Source of the DNA: Bryocella elongata
GTDB lineage: Bacteria > Acidobacteriota > Terriglobia > Terriglobales > Acidobacteriaceae
Length of the DNA stretch: 64,000 bases
Assembly: GCF_900108185.1 (NCBI RefSeq)
Contig: NZ_FNVA01000002.1
Location: 186,001 to 250,000, forward strand
Direction of reading: 5' to 3'
Shown here: piece after piece, positions 31,824-40,308 of the stretch
How the letters are laid out: each line of letters opens with the position of its first letter
Position numbering within the stretch: the stretch's first letter is position 1
The notes under the pieces: generated by a model
What the model saw: the letters and a program-made list of their open reading frames with translations, nothing else
Told to the model about the DNA's origin: nothing
Database searches by the model: none
Translations under genes and position numbers: made by a program

Positions 31824-33047
31824 GTACCGCATCCAGCGCACGATCTCCGGCAGGCTGGGCTTCTTGCCATACATCAGGATGCCGACGCGGTAGACCCGCG
31901 CGCTGAAGGAGAGAATCGCCGCGATCGTCGCGGTCATCAACCCGATGGACAGCCAGATCTCCCATGCGGGCACATGCGTCAGCGAGATGCGAAAGTTCAT
32001 CAGCAGCGGGCTGCAGAAGGGAATCAGCGAAGCCACGCGGGCCAGCGTGGAATCCGGCGCACGCATGATCGGGAAGATCATCACCATGCAGAACACCAGT
32101 GGGATGACCAGGAACATGTTGAGCTGCTGCAGCTCCTGCTCGCTGTTCGTCATCGCTCCCAGCGCCGCGGCGATGGACGAGTAGATGAGGAAGCCGAAGA
32201 GGAAGTAGAGGATGAAGAAGCCGATCTGCGCGAGCGAGATGAGCGGATGACCGTGTGACATCATGCCCGGCGCAAGGCCCGAGCCCGCGAAGGCGAACGC
32301 CGCCAGCATCCATACGCTGATCTGCGTAAGCCCCACCGCGCCGACGCCGAGAATCTTGCCCGCCAGTAGTTGTTCGGGCTGGATCGTCGCGAGCAGCACC
32401 TCGAAGATGCGGCTGGTCTTCTCGTCGATGATCGAGCGAGCCGTGTTCATGCCGTAGAGCATGATGACCATGTACATCAGGAAGAAGAGCATGTACGCGG
32501 CAAGGAATGCCGCGCCGGAGTCGCCGCTGGCGCTGGTGTCGATCTTCACCGGAGCGGTCAGCTGATCGATGTCGCCGGTCGTAAGGCCATGCGCGGTAAG
32601 GCGCTCGCGCATCAGCACGGCGCGCAGGGCGTCCTGCAGAGCGTTCGCGGTAGCGATGTCGCCCGCCGAGCGTGCGCTGTAGGCCACGTTGGGGCGAGCC
32701 TCAGGCGTCTCTCCGGGAGTCACCCAGAGGTATCCGGCAAGCGTGGAGTCCTTGGCATGAAGCTGCGCCTCAAGCTGGCTGCGAACGGCATCCGAAGGTG
32801 CGAGCAGGTCCACCTTCATCTGCGCCTGCTGGCCGCCTTCGAGCTGCTGCTTCATCTCTGTGCCAAGGCTGTTGTTCGTCGTGACGATGGCCACGTGCGA
32901 CTGCGTCTTCGAGGTAACCATCAACAGCATGCTGCCGAAGATAAGCGTGCCCATGACCAGCGGGATAAGCACCGTCGCGAGCAGGAAGCCCTTGGTGCGG
33001 ACCCGCTCGAAGTACTCGCGGCGTGCGATGAGAAGGACGTTATGCAT
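31818..33047 (-). CDS. ABC-2 type (NatB-like) transporter permease
   Basis: The product is 409 aa. An N-terminal helix (KGFLLATVLIPLVMGTLIFG) is followed by an extracytoplasmic domain of about 150 residues, then five helices from FLAAYMLFFLMYMVIMLYGM. MNTARSIIDEKTSRIFEVLLATI is the ABC-2 permease signature. With the preceding ATPase it forms an exporter of the NatAB type (Na+, drug or antibiotic efflux). Its ATG overlaps the ATPase stop by 8 nt. The final Ser codon and stop come from a MITE-like terminal repeat, so the original 3' end may have been altered. Confidence 0.88.
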   Translation of the reverse strand: MHNVLLIARREYFERVRTKGFLLATVLIPLVMGTLIFGSMLLMVTSKTQSHVAIVTTNNSLGTEMKQQLEGGQQAQMKVDLLAPSDAVRSQLEAQLHAKDSTLAGYLWVTPGETPEARPNVAYSARSAGDIATANALQDALRAVLMRERLTAHGLTTGDIDQLTAPVKIDTSASGDSGAAFLAAYMLFFLMYMVIMLYGMNTARSIIDEKTSRIFEVLLATIQPEQLLAGKILGVGAVGLTQISVWMLAAFAFAGSGLAPGMMSHGHPLISLAQIGFFILYFLFGFLIYSSIAAALGAMTNSEQELQQLNMFLVIPLVFCMVMIFPIMRAPDSTLARVASLIPFCSPLLMNFRISLTHVPAWEIWLSIGLMTATIAAILSFSARVYRVGILMYGKKPSLPEIVRWMRYS

Positions 33048-33972
33048 CGACCGCACCCCCGTTGTCGGCATCGCCGAAGCTGGCCTTCACATGCTCGATG
33101 AAGATCTCCTCCAGCGTAGGTTCCATCACCTCGAACCGCACGATGTTGGTGCCATGCTCCAACGCATGACGAAGCACGCAGCGTGATTCCTTGCCTTCGT
33201 GCAGCTTCAGCTCGGCGCCATCCTCGTAGAGCCTGTAGGTCTCCACGGAAGGATGGTCGAGGAAGCTCTCATTGCCGGTGAAGATCATCTCCACACGGTT
33301 GCGCGGGTACTGGCTCTTGATCTCGCGCATGGAGCCGGAGAGCAGCAGCTTGCCGCGCGAGAGCAGCGCGATCGAATCGCAGAAGCGCTCCACCTGGTCC
33401 ATGCGGTGGGTCGAGAAGAGTATGGCCTTGCCCTGCGTGCGCTGGTCGATCAGGACGTCCATCAGCAGCTGAGCGTTCACCGGGTCGAGGCCGCTGAACG
33501 GCTCGTCCATAATGATGAGATCCGGATCATGCAGCAGTGCGGCAATAAACTGGATCTTCTGCTGCATGCCTTTGGAGAGCTCTTCGGTCTTCTTCTGCAG
33601 CGTGTCTGCGATCTGCAGTCGCTCGCACCAGGCAACCGAGCGTGACTTCGCGGTAGCGGCGTCGAGCCCATGCAACCGTCCGAGGAAGACAAGCTGGTCC
33701 AGCACCTTCATCTTCTTGTACAGGCCGCGCTCCTCCGGGAGGAAGCCCACGCGGGCGAGCTGCTTGCGAGAGAAGGGCTGGCCGAAGAGCGAGACTCCAC
33801 CGGAGTCAGGCACGGTCATGCCGATCATCATGCGGATGGTCGAAGTCTTGCCGGAGCCGTTAGGCCCCAGCAGGCCAAACATCGAGCCACGCTCAATGTT
33901 GAGGGACAATCCCTCTACGGCAACCTTCGAACCGTACTGTTTGCGAATTTGATCGAGCTGGACGATGGGCAT
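33040..33972 (-). CDS. ABC transporter ATP-binding protein (NatA-like)
   Basis: The product is 310 aa. It has Walker A GLLGPNGSGKTST, a Q-loop near VGFLPEERGLYKKM, the signature ELSKGMQQKIQF, Walker B LIIMDEPFSGLD and the switch His STHRM. FLPEERGLY is typical of the NatA/DUF4162-type subgroup, and the C-terminal ~80 residues form the extra domain of that group (NIVRFEVMEPTLEEIFIEHV). It energises the overlapping permease. ATG 33972 begins MPIVQLDQI. Confidence 0.92.
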   Translation of the reverse strand: MPIVQLDQIRKQYGSKVAVEGLSLNIERGSMFGLLGPNGSGKTSTIRMMIGMTVPDSGGVSLFGQPFSRKQLARVGFLPEERGLYKKMKVLDQLVFLGRLHGLDAATAKSRSVAWCERLQIADTLQKKTEELSKGMQQKIQFIAALLHDPDLIIMDEPFSGLDPVNAQLLMDVLIDQRTQGKAILFSTHRMDQVERFCDSIALLSRGKLLLSGSMREIKSQYPRNRVEMIFTGNESFLDHPSVETYRLYEDGAELKLHEGKESRCVLRHALEHGTNIVRFEVMEPTLEEIFIEHVKASFGDADNGGAVDA

Positions 33973-34053
33973 AGGTCGGTTGAATTGACGCAAGTGTACC
34001 GTCCGATATCAAAACCTCATCCCAACTTTTAGTACTGCAAAACCCAGCGTTTA

Positions 34054-34065
34054 GTAACACGTTAC
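34054..34065. promoter_or_regulatory. GTAAC-AC-GTTAC inverted repeat in the divergent promoter region
   Basis: A short dyad lies between the ABC pair (minus) and the diguanylate cyclase gene (plus), flanked by two AGTACT hexamers (34030s and 34070s). It could be an operator. There is no independent evidence. Confidence 0.25.
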
Positions 34066-34204
34066 GGGAGTACTGACCGAAGTACAGGGTGCGGGGCGCG
34101 GTGCCTGCGCCTTTTGCCCTACCTGTGGTGAAATAGCGCCATGGGCCCTTGTCATCGCAGAACTCCCAGGGTCGTTTCGTTCGAAAACAACCGGGAGGGC
34201 GAGC

Positions 34205-35275
34205 GTGATCGCTGAGCAACACTACGAGGCCAGGAGGCTGGAAGCATTGCATCGAACTGGGCTCCTGGATAGCCCCCGGGAGCCGGAGTTCGACGAGTTT
34301 GCCGCCACAGCTGCGGCGGTTTGCGGCACGGCCGTTGGTGTTGTCTGCCTCATCGACGAGACGCGGCAGTTCTTCAAGGCAGCCGTAGGCCTCAACCACC
34401 GCGAAGATCCGCGCGAGATTGCCTTCTGCGACTACGCCATCCGCCAGGAAGAGATGATGCTGGTCGAGGATGCGACCGCCGATGAGCGCTTCCGGAATAA
34501 TCCGCTGGTCACCGTCGAAGGTGGCATTCGCTTCTATGCCGGCGTGCCGCTGCGCAATCCTGAAGGCTACGCCCTGGGCACACTGTGCGTCTTCGCTCCC
34601 CATCCCAGGACCCTCAACGATGCGCAGGCGAAGGCGTTGAAGAGTCTCGCCGAGCAGGTGAATGCCCGTATCGAGCTGCGTGTGCAGCGACTGGAGCTGG
34701 AGCGCGCCCTGGCCGAACTGAAGCAGGCCAACCGAAAGCTGGAGCAGCTGGCATCAACCGACGGTCTTACCGGGCTCGCCAATCGTCGCACGCTGGATGA
34801 GCGCCTTGCGTGGGAGATCGCCCAGCGCCGCCGCAACCAGCGGCCGCTCGCGATGTTGATGTTCGACCTCGACAACTTCAAGCTGCGCAACGACACCTTC
34901 GGTCACGAGGACGGCGACGAGGTGCTGCGGCAGTTCGCCCGGGTACTGCACAGTACCGTTCGCGAGAGCGACCTGGCGGCCCGGTATGGTGGCGAGGAGT
35001 TCGCCATCCTGATGCCCGAAACCGACGAGGTGAAGGCGCTGAACCTGGCGCATCGCATCATCGAGCGCGTCCATGCCACGGAGTGGCGGCACCGTCCCGT
35101 CACGGTGAGCGTGGGAGCGGCAGCGATCACCGTGCCCGGCGAGCAGTCGGCGGAACTGGTGCGGTTGGCCGACGCCGCCTTGTACGCGGCCAAGGACGCA
35201 GGCAAGGACAGGGTCGTCGCGGCGAGCGGCCTCGAGATGCCGGCCACCTCTGACACGCACGCCGCGGTCAACTAG
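34205..35275 (+). CDS. GAF-GGDEF diguanylate cyclase
   Basis: The product is 356 aa and starts at GTG with GGGAGGGCGAGC upstream. A GAF sensor domain occupies residues ~15-160 (PEFDEFAATAAAVCGTAVGV, CLIDETRQFFKAAVGL, FYAGVPLRNPEGYALGTLCV). A coiled linker (LRVQRLELERALAELKQANR) joins it to a GGDEF domain with DGLTGLANRRTLDE, FDLDNFKLRNDTFGH and the active site RYGGEEFAIL. An RxxD inhibitory site (RESD) lies just upstream of that motif. It makes cyclic di-GMP from two GTP. The neighbouring gene has a similar GAF domain but no cyclase. Confidence 0.95.
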   Translation: MIAEQHYEARRLEALHRTGLLDSPREPEFDEFAATAAAVCGTAVGVVCLIDETRQFFKAAVGLNHREDPREIAFCDYAIRQEEMMLVEDATADERFRNNPLVTVEGGIRFYAGVPLRNPEGYALGTLCVFAPHPRTLNDAQAKALKSLAEQVNARIELRVQRLELERALAELKQANRKLEQLASTDGLTGLANRRTLDERLAWEIAQRRRNQRPLAMLMFDLDNFKLRNDTFGHEDGDEVLRQFARVLHSTVRESDLAARYGGEEFAILMPETDEVKALNLAHRIIERVHATEWRHRPVTVSVGAAAITVPGEQSAELVRLADAALYAAKDAGKDRVVAASGLEMPATSDTHAAVN

Positions 35276-35417
35276 AGAGGATTCAGGTTGTCGAAGTGTT
35301 CCTGCCGGTGGGCATCCACTTCGCCAATACGTACCTGAGTTGGAACCTCACAAACGGCTCTCCGCTGCCTATGCTCAGTACATTCGCGGGCTCTGCGTCC
35401 GCCGGAGGTGCTGTTCT

Positions 35418-36494
35418 ATGGACCGTGCGATGAACCAATCGCTGACGCACAAAGAGGCCAGCCGCCTGGAGGCGCTCGCACGTCTGCGTCTGTTGGATAC
35501 ACCCGCCGAGCCGGAGTTCGACGAGCTGGCAGGGCTCGCAGCCAGCATCAGCGATGTGCCCATCAGCGCGATCACGCTGATCGATGAGCGGAGGCAGTGG
35601 TTCAAGGCCGTCGTCGGCATGGACTCGCACGGTAGTGACCGTGAATCGGCCTTCTGCTCGTACACCATCCAGCAGGATGAGATCTTCGTTGTGGAGGATG
35701 CCACGGCTGATCAGCGCTTCCAGCGCAATCCGCTGGTGCTTGGCGACCCGCATATCCGCTTCTACGCGGGCATGCCCATCAGCGGACCCACTGGCGAACA
35801 CGTAGGCGCGCTCTGCGTGTTTGACCGCCAGCCCCGTCAGCTGACTGGTGCTCAGCGTACCGCGCTCGAGGTGCTCGCGCGGCAGGTAAACGCGCGCATG
35901 GAGCTTCGCATGCGCCGCATGGAGCTTCGCATGCGCCGCATCGAGCAGGAGCAGATGCTCGTCGAGCAGGATCGCCTCAATCGCGAGTTGCTCGCAGCCC
36001 AGCAGCGCTTCCAGTCCTTCATGGACGAGAGCCCCTTCCTGAGCTTCGTGAAGAGCGTGGATGGCAGGATGCTGTACTACAACCGCCGCTTCGCCGAGCG
36101 CTTCGGCATTACGATGAGCGCGTGGCTCGGCAAGACGGACTTCGATCTCTTCCCGGCGGAAGATGCTCAGGCCTATCGTGACAACGACCTTGCGGTACTG
36201 CGGAGCGGTCAGCTGCAGGTGCTGGAGGAGCGCAGCCGCGAGTCGGACGGAAGCGCATCGCTTTGGCACATCTACAAGTTCCCTTGCGGTAGCGGCGAAG
36301 GCGTGACGACGCTTGGCGGAATCGCGGTCGACATCACAGAGACGACCATGCGCGAAGAGAAGATCGCTCGCATGCGGCGCGAGATCAGCGAACTCCGCGA
36401 CCAGGTCGAACTGGCGCAGGTGATGGCCCTGCAGCAGGAGCGGTCCGAGATGATGAGCGACCGCAAAATGGAGATGGCACTGGTCGGGCTATAA
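35418..36494 (+). CDS. GAF-PAS sensory protein without an output domain
   Basis: The product is 358 aa. The GAF domain (PEFDELAGLAASISDVPISA, TLIDERRQWFKAVVGMDSHG, FYAGMPISGPTGEHVGALCV) is clearly related to that of the upstream cyclase. A heptad-like linker has a perfectly duplicated MELRMRR unit. A PAS domain follows (FMDESPFLSFVKSVDGRMLY, AERFGITMSAWLGKTDFDLF, IAVDITETTMREEK), then a short coiled coil. No kinase, GGDEF or EAL module exists, so it may pair with another protein through the coiled coil. GGAGG precedes ATG 35418. Confidence 0.85.
   Translation: MDRAMNQSLTHKEASRLEALARLRLLDTPAEPEFDELAGLAASISDVPISAITLIDERRQWFKAVVGMDSHGSDRESAFCSYTIQQDEIFVVEDATADQRFQRNPLVLGDPHIRFYAGMPISGPTGEHVGALCVFDRQPRQLTGAQRTALEVLARQVNARMELRMRRMELRMRRIEQEQMLVEQDRLNRELLAAQQRFQSFMDESPFLSFVKSVDGRMLYYNRRFAERFGITMSAWLGKTDFDLFPAEDAQAYRDNDLAVLRSGQLQVLEERSRESDGSASLWHIYKFPCGSGEGVTTLGGIAVDITETTMREEKIARMRREISELRDQVELAQVMALQQERSEMMSDRKMEMALVGL
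35898..35939 (+). repeat. Perfect 21-bp tandem duplication in the GAF-PAS gene
   Basis: ATGGAGCTTCGCATGCGCCG(C) occurs twice head to tail and encodes MELRMRR twice in the linker helix. Confidence 0.97.
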
Positions 36495-36515
36495 CGCGGT
36501 TGCAAAGATCGGATT

Positions 36516-36543
36516 CCCCGGGGGCCGCAACTTTGGCCCCGGG
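36516..36543. terminator. Bidirectional terminator between GAF-PAS and glmM genes
   Basis: CCCCGGGGGCC pairs with GGCCCCGGG across GCAACTTT. It lies between convergent genes. Confidence 0.75.
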
Positions 36544-36554
36544 CTCCCCATTTG

Positions 36555-37907
36555 CTACACGCCAATCTCGGTGCGAATAGCCCCTGCGATGGCCTCGGCG
36601 TGGCGGCGCATCGCCTCTTCGCTCTCAGCCTCGATCATCACGCGCGCCAGGGCCTCCGTGCCGGAGTAGCGAATCACCACGCGGCCCGTGTCCTTCAGCT
36701 CCACCTCTGCAGCGTGGATCGTCTCCACGACTGCGGGAATCGTTTCGAGCGGCTTCTTCTCACGCACCTTCACGTTCAGGATCACCTGCGGATAGTTCTT
36801 CAGGTCCGCGATGAGCTGCCCCAGCGTCTTGCCGGAACGATGCACCACATCCAGCACCACCAGGGCGGTCAGCAGGCCATCGCCGGTCGTCGCAAGCGCA
36901 GGGAAGAGGATGTGGCCGGACTGCTCGCCGCCCAGCGAAGCGCCGGACTTCTTCATCTCCTCCAGCACGTACTTGTCGCCCACCGGAGCGCGCAGCATGG
37001 TGATGCCTGAGCGCTTGAACGCCGCTTCCAGGCCCATGTTGGACATGGTGGTTGCAACGACGGTGTCCTTCGTCAGCAGGCCGCGCTGCTGCAGGTCGCG
37101 CGCGCACACGAGCATCACGGCATCGCCGTTGACGACGTTGCCATGCTCATCGGCGAACAGTGCGCGGTCGGCATCGCCGTCGAACGTGAAGCCCATTGAC
37201 GCGTGGAGTGTCTTCACTTCGGCTGCCACGATCTCGGGATGCAGTGCACCGCATTTCAGGTTGATGTTGCGGCCGTCGGGAGAAGCATGGGTGACCTCGA
37301 CCGTACCGCCAAGCTCCGCAAAGAGCTGCGGCGCGATCGTCGAAGCTGCGCCGTTCGCGCAGTCGATGACCACCTTGTGATTGTCCAGCGAGATGTCAGG
37401 CACGGTCGAGAGCAGGAACTCGATGTACTCGCGCCGGAAGGCCTCGTTGACCTCGGGCAGCTGGCCTTCTGAGCCCTGGGCTCTCAACGCAGAACCCTCC
37501 AGTGCCCTTTCGATCTCCGCCTCAATGCCCATCTCCACTTCGTCGGGCAGCTTGTAGCCGTCGCCGCCGAAGATCTTGATGCCGTTGTCTTCCCACGGAT
37601 TGTGCGAGGCCGAGATGACCACCCCCGCAGCGAAGCCGTGCTTGCGCGCCAGGTAGGCCACGGCCGGCGTCGTAATGACGCCCGCGAACTCTACATGCGC
37701 TCCCACGCCGTTCAGGCCGGCGATCAGCGTTCGTGCGATCCATGGGCCGCTCTCGCGCGTGTCCATGCCCATCACAACGCGCACGTCTTTTCCGGGTGCA
37801 CCAAGCGTGACACCCAGCGCGACGCCGACGGCGTGCACCGTCTTCTCATCCAGCGGAGCCTGACCGGCAACCGCGCGAATTCCGTCTGTTCCAAACAACT
37901 TCCGCAT
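36555..37907 (-). CDS. glmM: Phosphoglucosamine mutase
   Basis: The product is 450 aa. It converts glucosamine-6-phosphate to glucosamine-1-phosphate for UDP-GlcNAc and peptidoglycan synthesis. It opens MRKLFGTDGIRAVAGQAPLD. The phosphoserine loop is VVISASHNPWEDNGIKIFG, the metal site FDGDADRALF, the sugar loop GEQSGHILFP and the phosphate site VIRYSGTEALARVM. Residues ~135-147 are encoded by a repeat arm (37466-37504) and lie in a surface region between conserved blocks. No glmU or glmS is nearby. Confidence 0.96.
   Translation of the reverse strand: MRKLFGTDGIRAVAGQAPLDEKTVHAVGVALGVTLGAPGKDVRVVMGMDTRESGPWIARTLIAGLNGVGAHVEFAGVITTPAVAYLARKHGFAAGVVISASHNPWEDNGIKIFGGDGYKLPDEVEMGIEAEIERALEGSALRAQGSEGQLPEVNEAFRREYIEFLLSTVPDISLDNHKVVIDCANGAASTIAPQLFAELGGTVEVTHASPDGRNINLKCGALHPEIVAAEVKTLHASMGFTFDGDADRALFADEHGNVVNGDAVMLVCARDLQQRGLLTKDTVVATTMSNMGLEAAFKRSGITMLRAPVGDKYVLEEMKKSGASLGGEQSGHILFPALATTGDGLLTALVVLDVVHRSGKTLGQLIADLKNYPQVILNVKVREKKPLETIPAVVETIHAAEVELKDTGRVVIRYSGTEALARVMIEAESEEAMRRHAEAIAGAIRTEIGV
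37466..37504. repeat. Repeat arm inside glmM
   Basis: CTTCTGAGCCCTGGGCTCTC then AACGCAGAACCCTCC resembles right arms of the GGGTCCAGGG family. It encodes a Gly/Ser/Ala/Gln-rich stretch in frame. Confidence 0.6.
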
Positions 37908-37989
37908 CTCTACAGCCTACCTTCTCAGGGTGTTGCAGCGCTGTTGACGCTTGCGACACGTTTCTTGAGATGCGAAATCGGCGGCGGCG

Positions 37990-39609
37990 CTAGGACTTGC
38001 TGGACTCCAGGACACTCGCCCGGAGCCGCCCATTGGAGAGCCGCGCCGTGATGGTATCCCCGGGGCTGGCGGCGTCACTCGAGCGAAGCAGCCGGCCATC
38101 CGCGCCGTAGACCAGGGCATAGCCACGCTCGAGCACCTTCACCGGGCTCAGCGCGTCGAGGCGGCTGGTCAGCTGCTCCAACCGCAGGTTGCGGGCACGC
38201 GTGACCGCGAAGGATGTAGCCTCCAGCCGCGTCCGCAAGACCGCCGCCCGCCGCTCATCCGCAGCGAGCCGCCGCCGGACATCCTGCCGCGCCAGCCGCG
38301 AGCCCAGCTGCGAGATCGTCGCATCGGCGCGCGTAAGTCGGCGGCGCATCGCGGCCTCGACCCGAAAGCCCAGCTCGTCAATCTTCTGCGCCCGCTGGCC
38401 GAGGGCATCGCTCACGCGGCGCAGCACCATCGCCGCGCTGAGACGCGCAAAACGCTGCCGCGCGCGAAGAAGCTCGTATTGCCCGGCGCGCCGAACGCGG
38501 GCATCGAGCCGGGCCAGCCGCTCACCCACCTGATGATGTGCGGCAGTGACGAGTTCTGCTGCTGCCGAAGGCGTCGGTGCCGCCACGTCGGCCGCCGCAT
38601 CAGCGATCGTCGTGTCGGTCGCGTGACCGATGCCGGAGATGACCGGCACGCTGCAGGCCGCAATCGCCCGCGCCACCAACTCGTCATCGAAGCCGTGAAG
38701 ATCTTCCCAGCTTCCGCCACCTCGCGCGACCAGCACAACGTCCGCAAGCTCGGGCCGAGCGGAGAACCAGTTCACTCCCGCGGCGACCTCACGCGCACAG
38801 TTGGGGCCCTGCACGGCGGCGGGGTAGATGAGCAGCCGCACGGCCGCATGACGTCGCCGGCAGACCTTGACGATGTCTCTCAGAGCGGCGCCTTGAGCGC
38901 TGGTGACCACTCCAATGCAGCGAGGAAACGGTGGCAGGGGACGCTTGCGGTCGAAGAGCCCTTCGCGCCGCAGCCTCTCCTTGAGCTCGCGCACCGCGGC
39001 CAGCAGCGCACCGAGGCCCAGGGGCTCCATGCTTTCCGCGACCATCTGCATCTGGCCGCGGCTCTCGTACAGGCTGAGCCCGCCCCGCACGCGAACTTTG
39101 TCGCCGTCCTTCGGCTTGAACCGGAGGCGCTGGGCGCGGTTGCGGAACATCACGATGGAGAGCTGTGCGGTCGGGTCCTTGATGGTGAAGTACACGTGTC
39201 CGCTCGCGGCGGGTCGCCAGTTGGAGATCTCGCCTTCCACCGTCACGCCACCAAAGCCGCGCTCGATCGCGTTGCGAACGTGACGCACCAGGTCGCTAAC
39301 ACTCCAGACACGGGTGGGGTCGGCGACGGGCAGTGACGGCGCATCGGTCGCGCGGCTCGGAACCGGCTCCCGAGCTGCTGCAACGGCAGGCTCCGGTCGG
39401 TGGACGGGGATGATCTCTTCTGTAGGGGACGGCGCTTCAGGGGCCGGAAAGCTGTCGAAGAGTCCGGGAGGGCCTGAGCTTACCCGCGATGCGGGAGCGC
39501 GACGTTTTGGGGATGTCCGCCCGCGCCGGAGCTCGGCCAACGTCGGGATTCCGCTGGGCTGGTCCACATCTGGATGGTTCCCGCTGAGCTTGTCATCGCT
39601 GGGCTTCAT
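37990..39609 (-). CDS. xseA: Exodeoxyribonuclease VII large subunit
   Basis: The product is 539 aa. A Pro/Arg-rich extension of about 100 residues precedes the usual start VWSVSDLVRHVRNAIERGFG and the OB fold (VEGEISNWRPAASGHVYFTI). The catalytic domain has FPRCIGVVTSAQGAALRDIV, VLVARGGGSWEDLHGFDDEL and GIGHATDTTIADAAADVAAP. A long coiled-coil region ends the protein. ExoVII degrades single-stranded DNA to oligonucleotides. Its small subunit gene xseB is not adjacent. The extension may be real or may reflect too early a start. Confidence 0.93.
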   Translation of the reverse strand: MKPSDDKLSGNHPDVDQPSGIPTLAELRRGRTSPKRRAPASRVSSGPPGLFDSFPAPEAPSPTEEIIPVHRPEPAVAAAREPVPSRATDAPSLPVADPTRVWSVSDLVRHVRNAIERGFGGVTVEGEISNWRPAASGHVYFTIKDPTAQLSIVMFRNRAQRLRFKPKDGDKVRVRGGLSLYESRGQMQMVAESMEPLGLGALLAAVRELKERLRREGLFDRKRPLPPFPRCIGVVTSAQGAALRDIVKVCRRRHAAVRLLIYPAAVQGPNCAREVAAGVNWFSARPELADVVLVARGGGSWEDLHGFDDELVARAIAACSVPVISGIGHATDTTIADAAADVAAPTPSAAAELVTAAHHQVGERLARLDARVRRAGQYELLRARQRFARLSAAMVLRRVSDALGQRAQKIDELGFRVEAAMRRRLTRADATISQLGSRLARQDVRRRLAADERRAAVLRTRLEATSFAVTRARNLRLEQLTSRLDALSPVKVLERGYALVYGADGRLLRSSDAASPGDTITARLSNGRLRASVLESSKS

Positions 39610-39676
39610 GCTCAGGTTGAGTGTACGCCGCGGCCCGGCGTGAATTTGGCGGCAGGCAGGCGCGACAGGTGTCGAT

Positions 39677-40048
39677 CTAGGCCAGCAGCAGCTCGTGAAC
39701 CTCGCGGATCAGTTCTTCCGGGCGGACAGGCTTGTAGAGCATGCGGATAGGTCGCCGGGTGCGCGCGGTATGCTTCTCGACGTGCGGCGTGTTGCTTTCG
39801 TAGGCCGTCAGCATCATGAGCTTGCAGTCAGGCATCTCACGGGCCACGGCATCCGCCAGGTCGAGACCGCTCTCACCGGGCATCGTCACGTCAGTGAGCA
39901 GGAGAGTCGGTGCGAAGCTCCGGGCAAGGTTCAAACCGTCGGCGGCGGAGTACCGCGCCTCGCTGTCAAAACCATTCAGGCGAAAGACCAGCGACAACGT
40001 ATCAGCTACAAGACGATCATCATCAACGATCAAGACCCGCTGCTTCAT
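39677..40048 (-). CDS. Stand-alone response regulator receiver protein
   Basis: The product is 123 aa. It starts MKQRVLIVDDDRLVADTLSL and has the phosphoacceptor Asp in PTLLLTDVTMPGESGLDLAD, a conserved Thr in MMLTAYES and the switch Lys in MLYKPVRPEEL. No output domain is attached, so it probably works by phosphotransfer or protein binding. No histidine kinase is adjacent. GAGGTGCGCC precedes the ATG at 40048. The frame extends 20 codons upstream, but those residues are not part of the fold. Confidence 0.9.
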   Translation of the reverse strand: MKQRVLIVDDDRLVADTLSLVFRLNGFDSEARYSAADGLNLARSFAPTLLLTDVTMPGESGLDLADAVAREMPDCKLMMLTAYESNTPHVEKHTARTRRPIRMLYKPVRPEELIREVHELLLA

Positions 40049-40308
40049 GGCGCACCTCGTTAGCGGCTGTACGGCGTTCATTTGGCCCGAAAGAAGGGCG
40101 CCCTTCACAAACCGACTCGACGTGGTCAGGGCTCTGGGTGTTTAGACCCGGGTCATGGCGAATTGACTCGAGCTCAACCCAAAAATCCCTAATCTGGTGC
40201 TGGCGCGACGCCGGGTTGCAAATCACACTAGATCAATCTGCGTGCGGACGCCACCCGTTGCGCGAGTTTTACGGGTACGAAGGTATTCACTCAATCAAAT
40301 TTGGAAGG

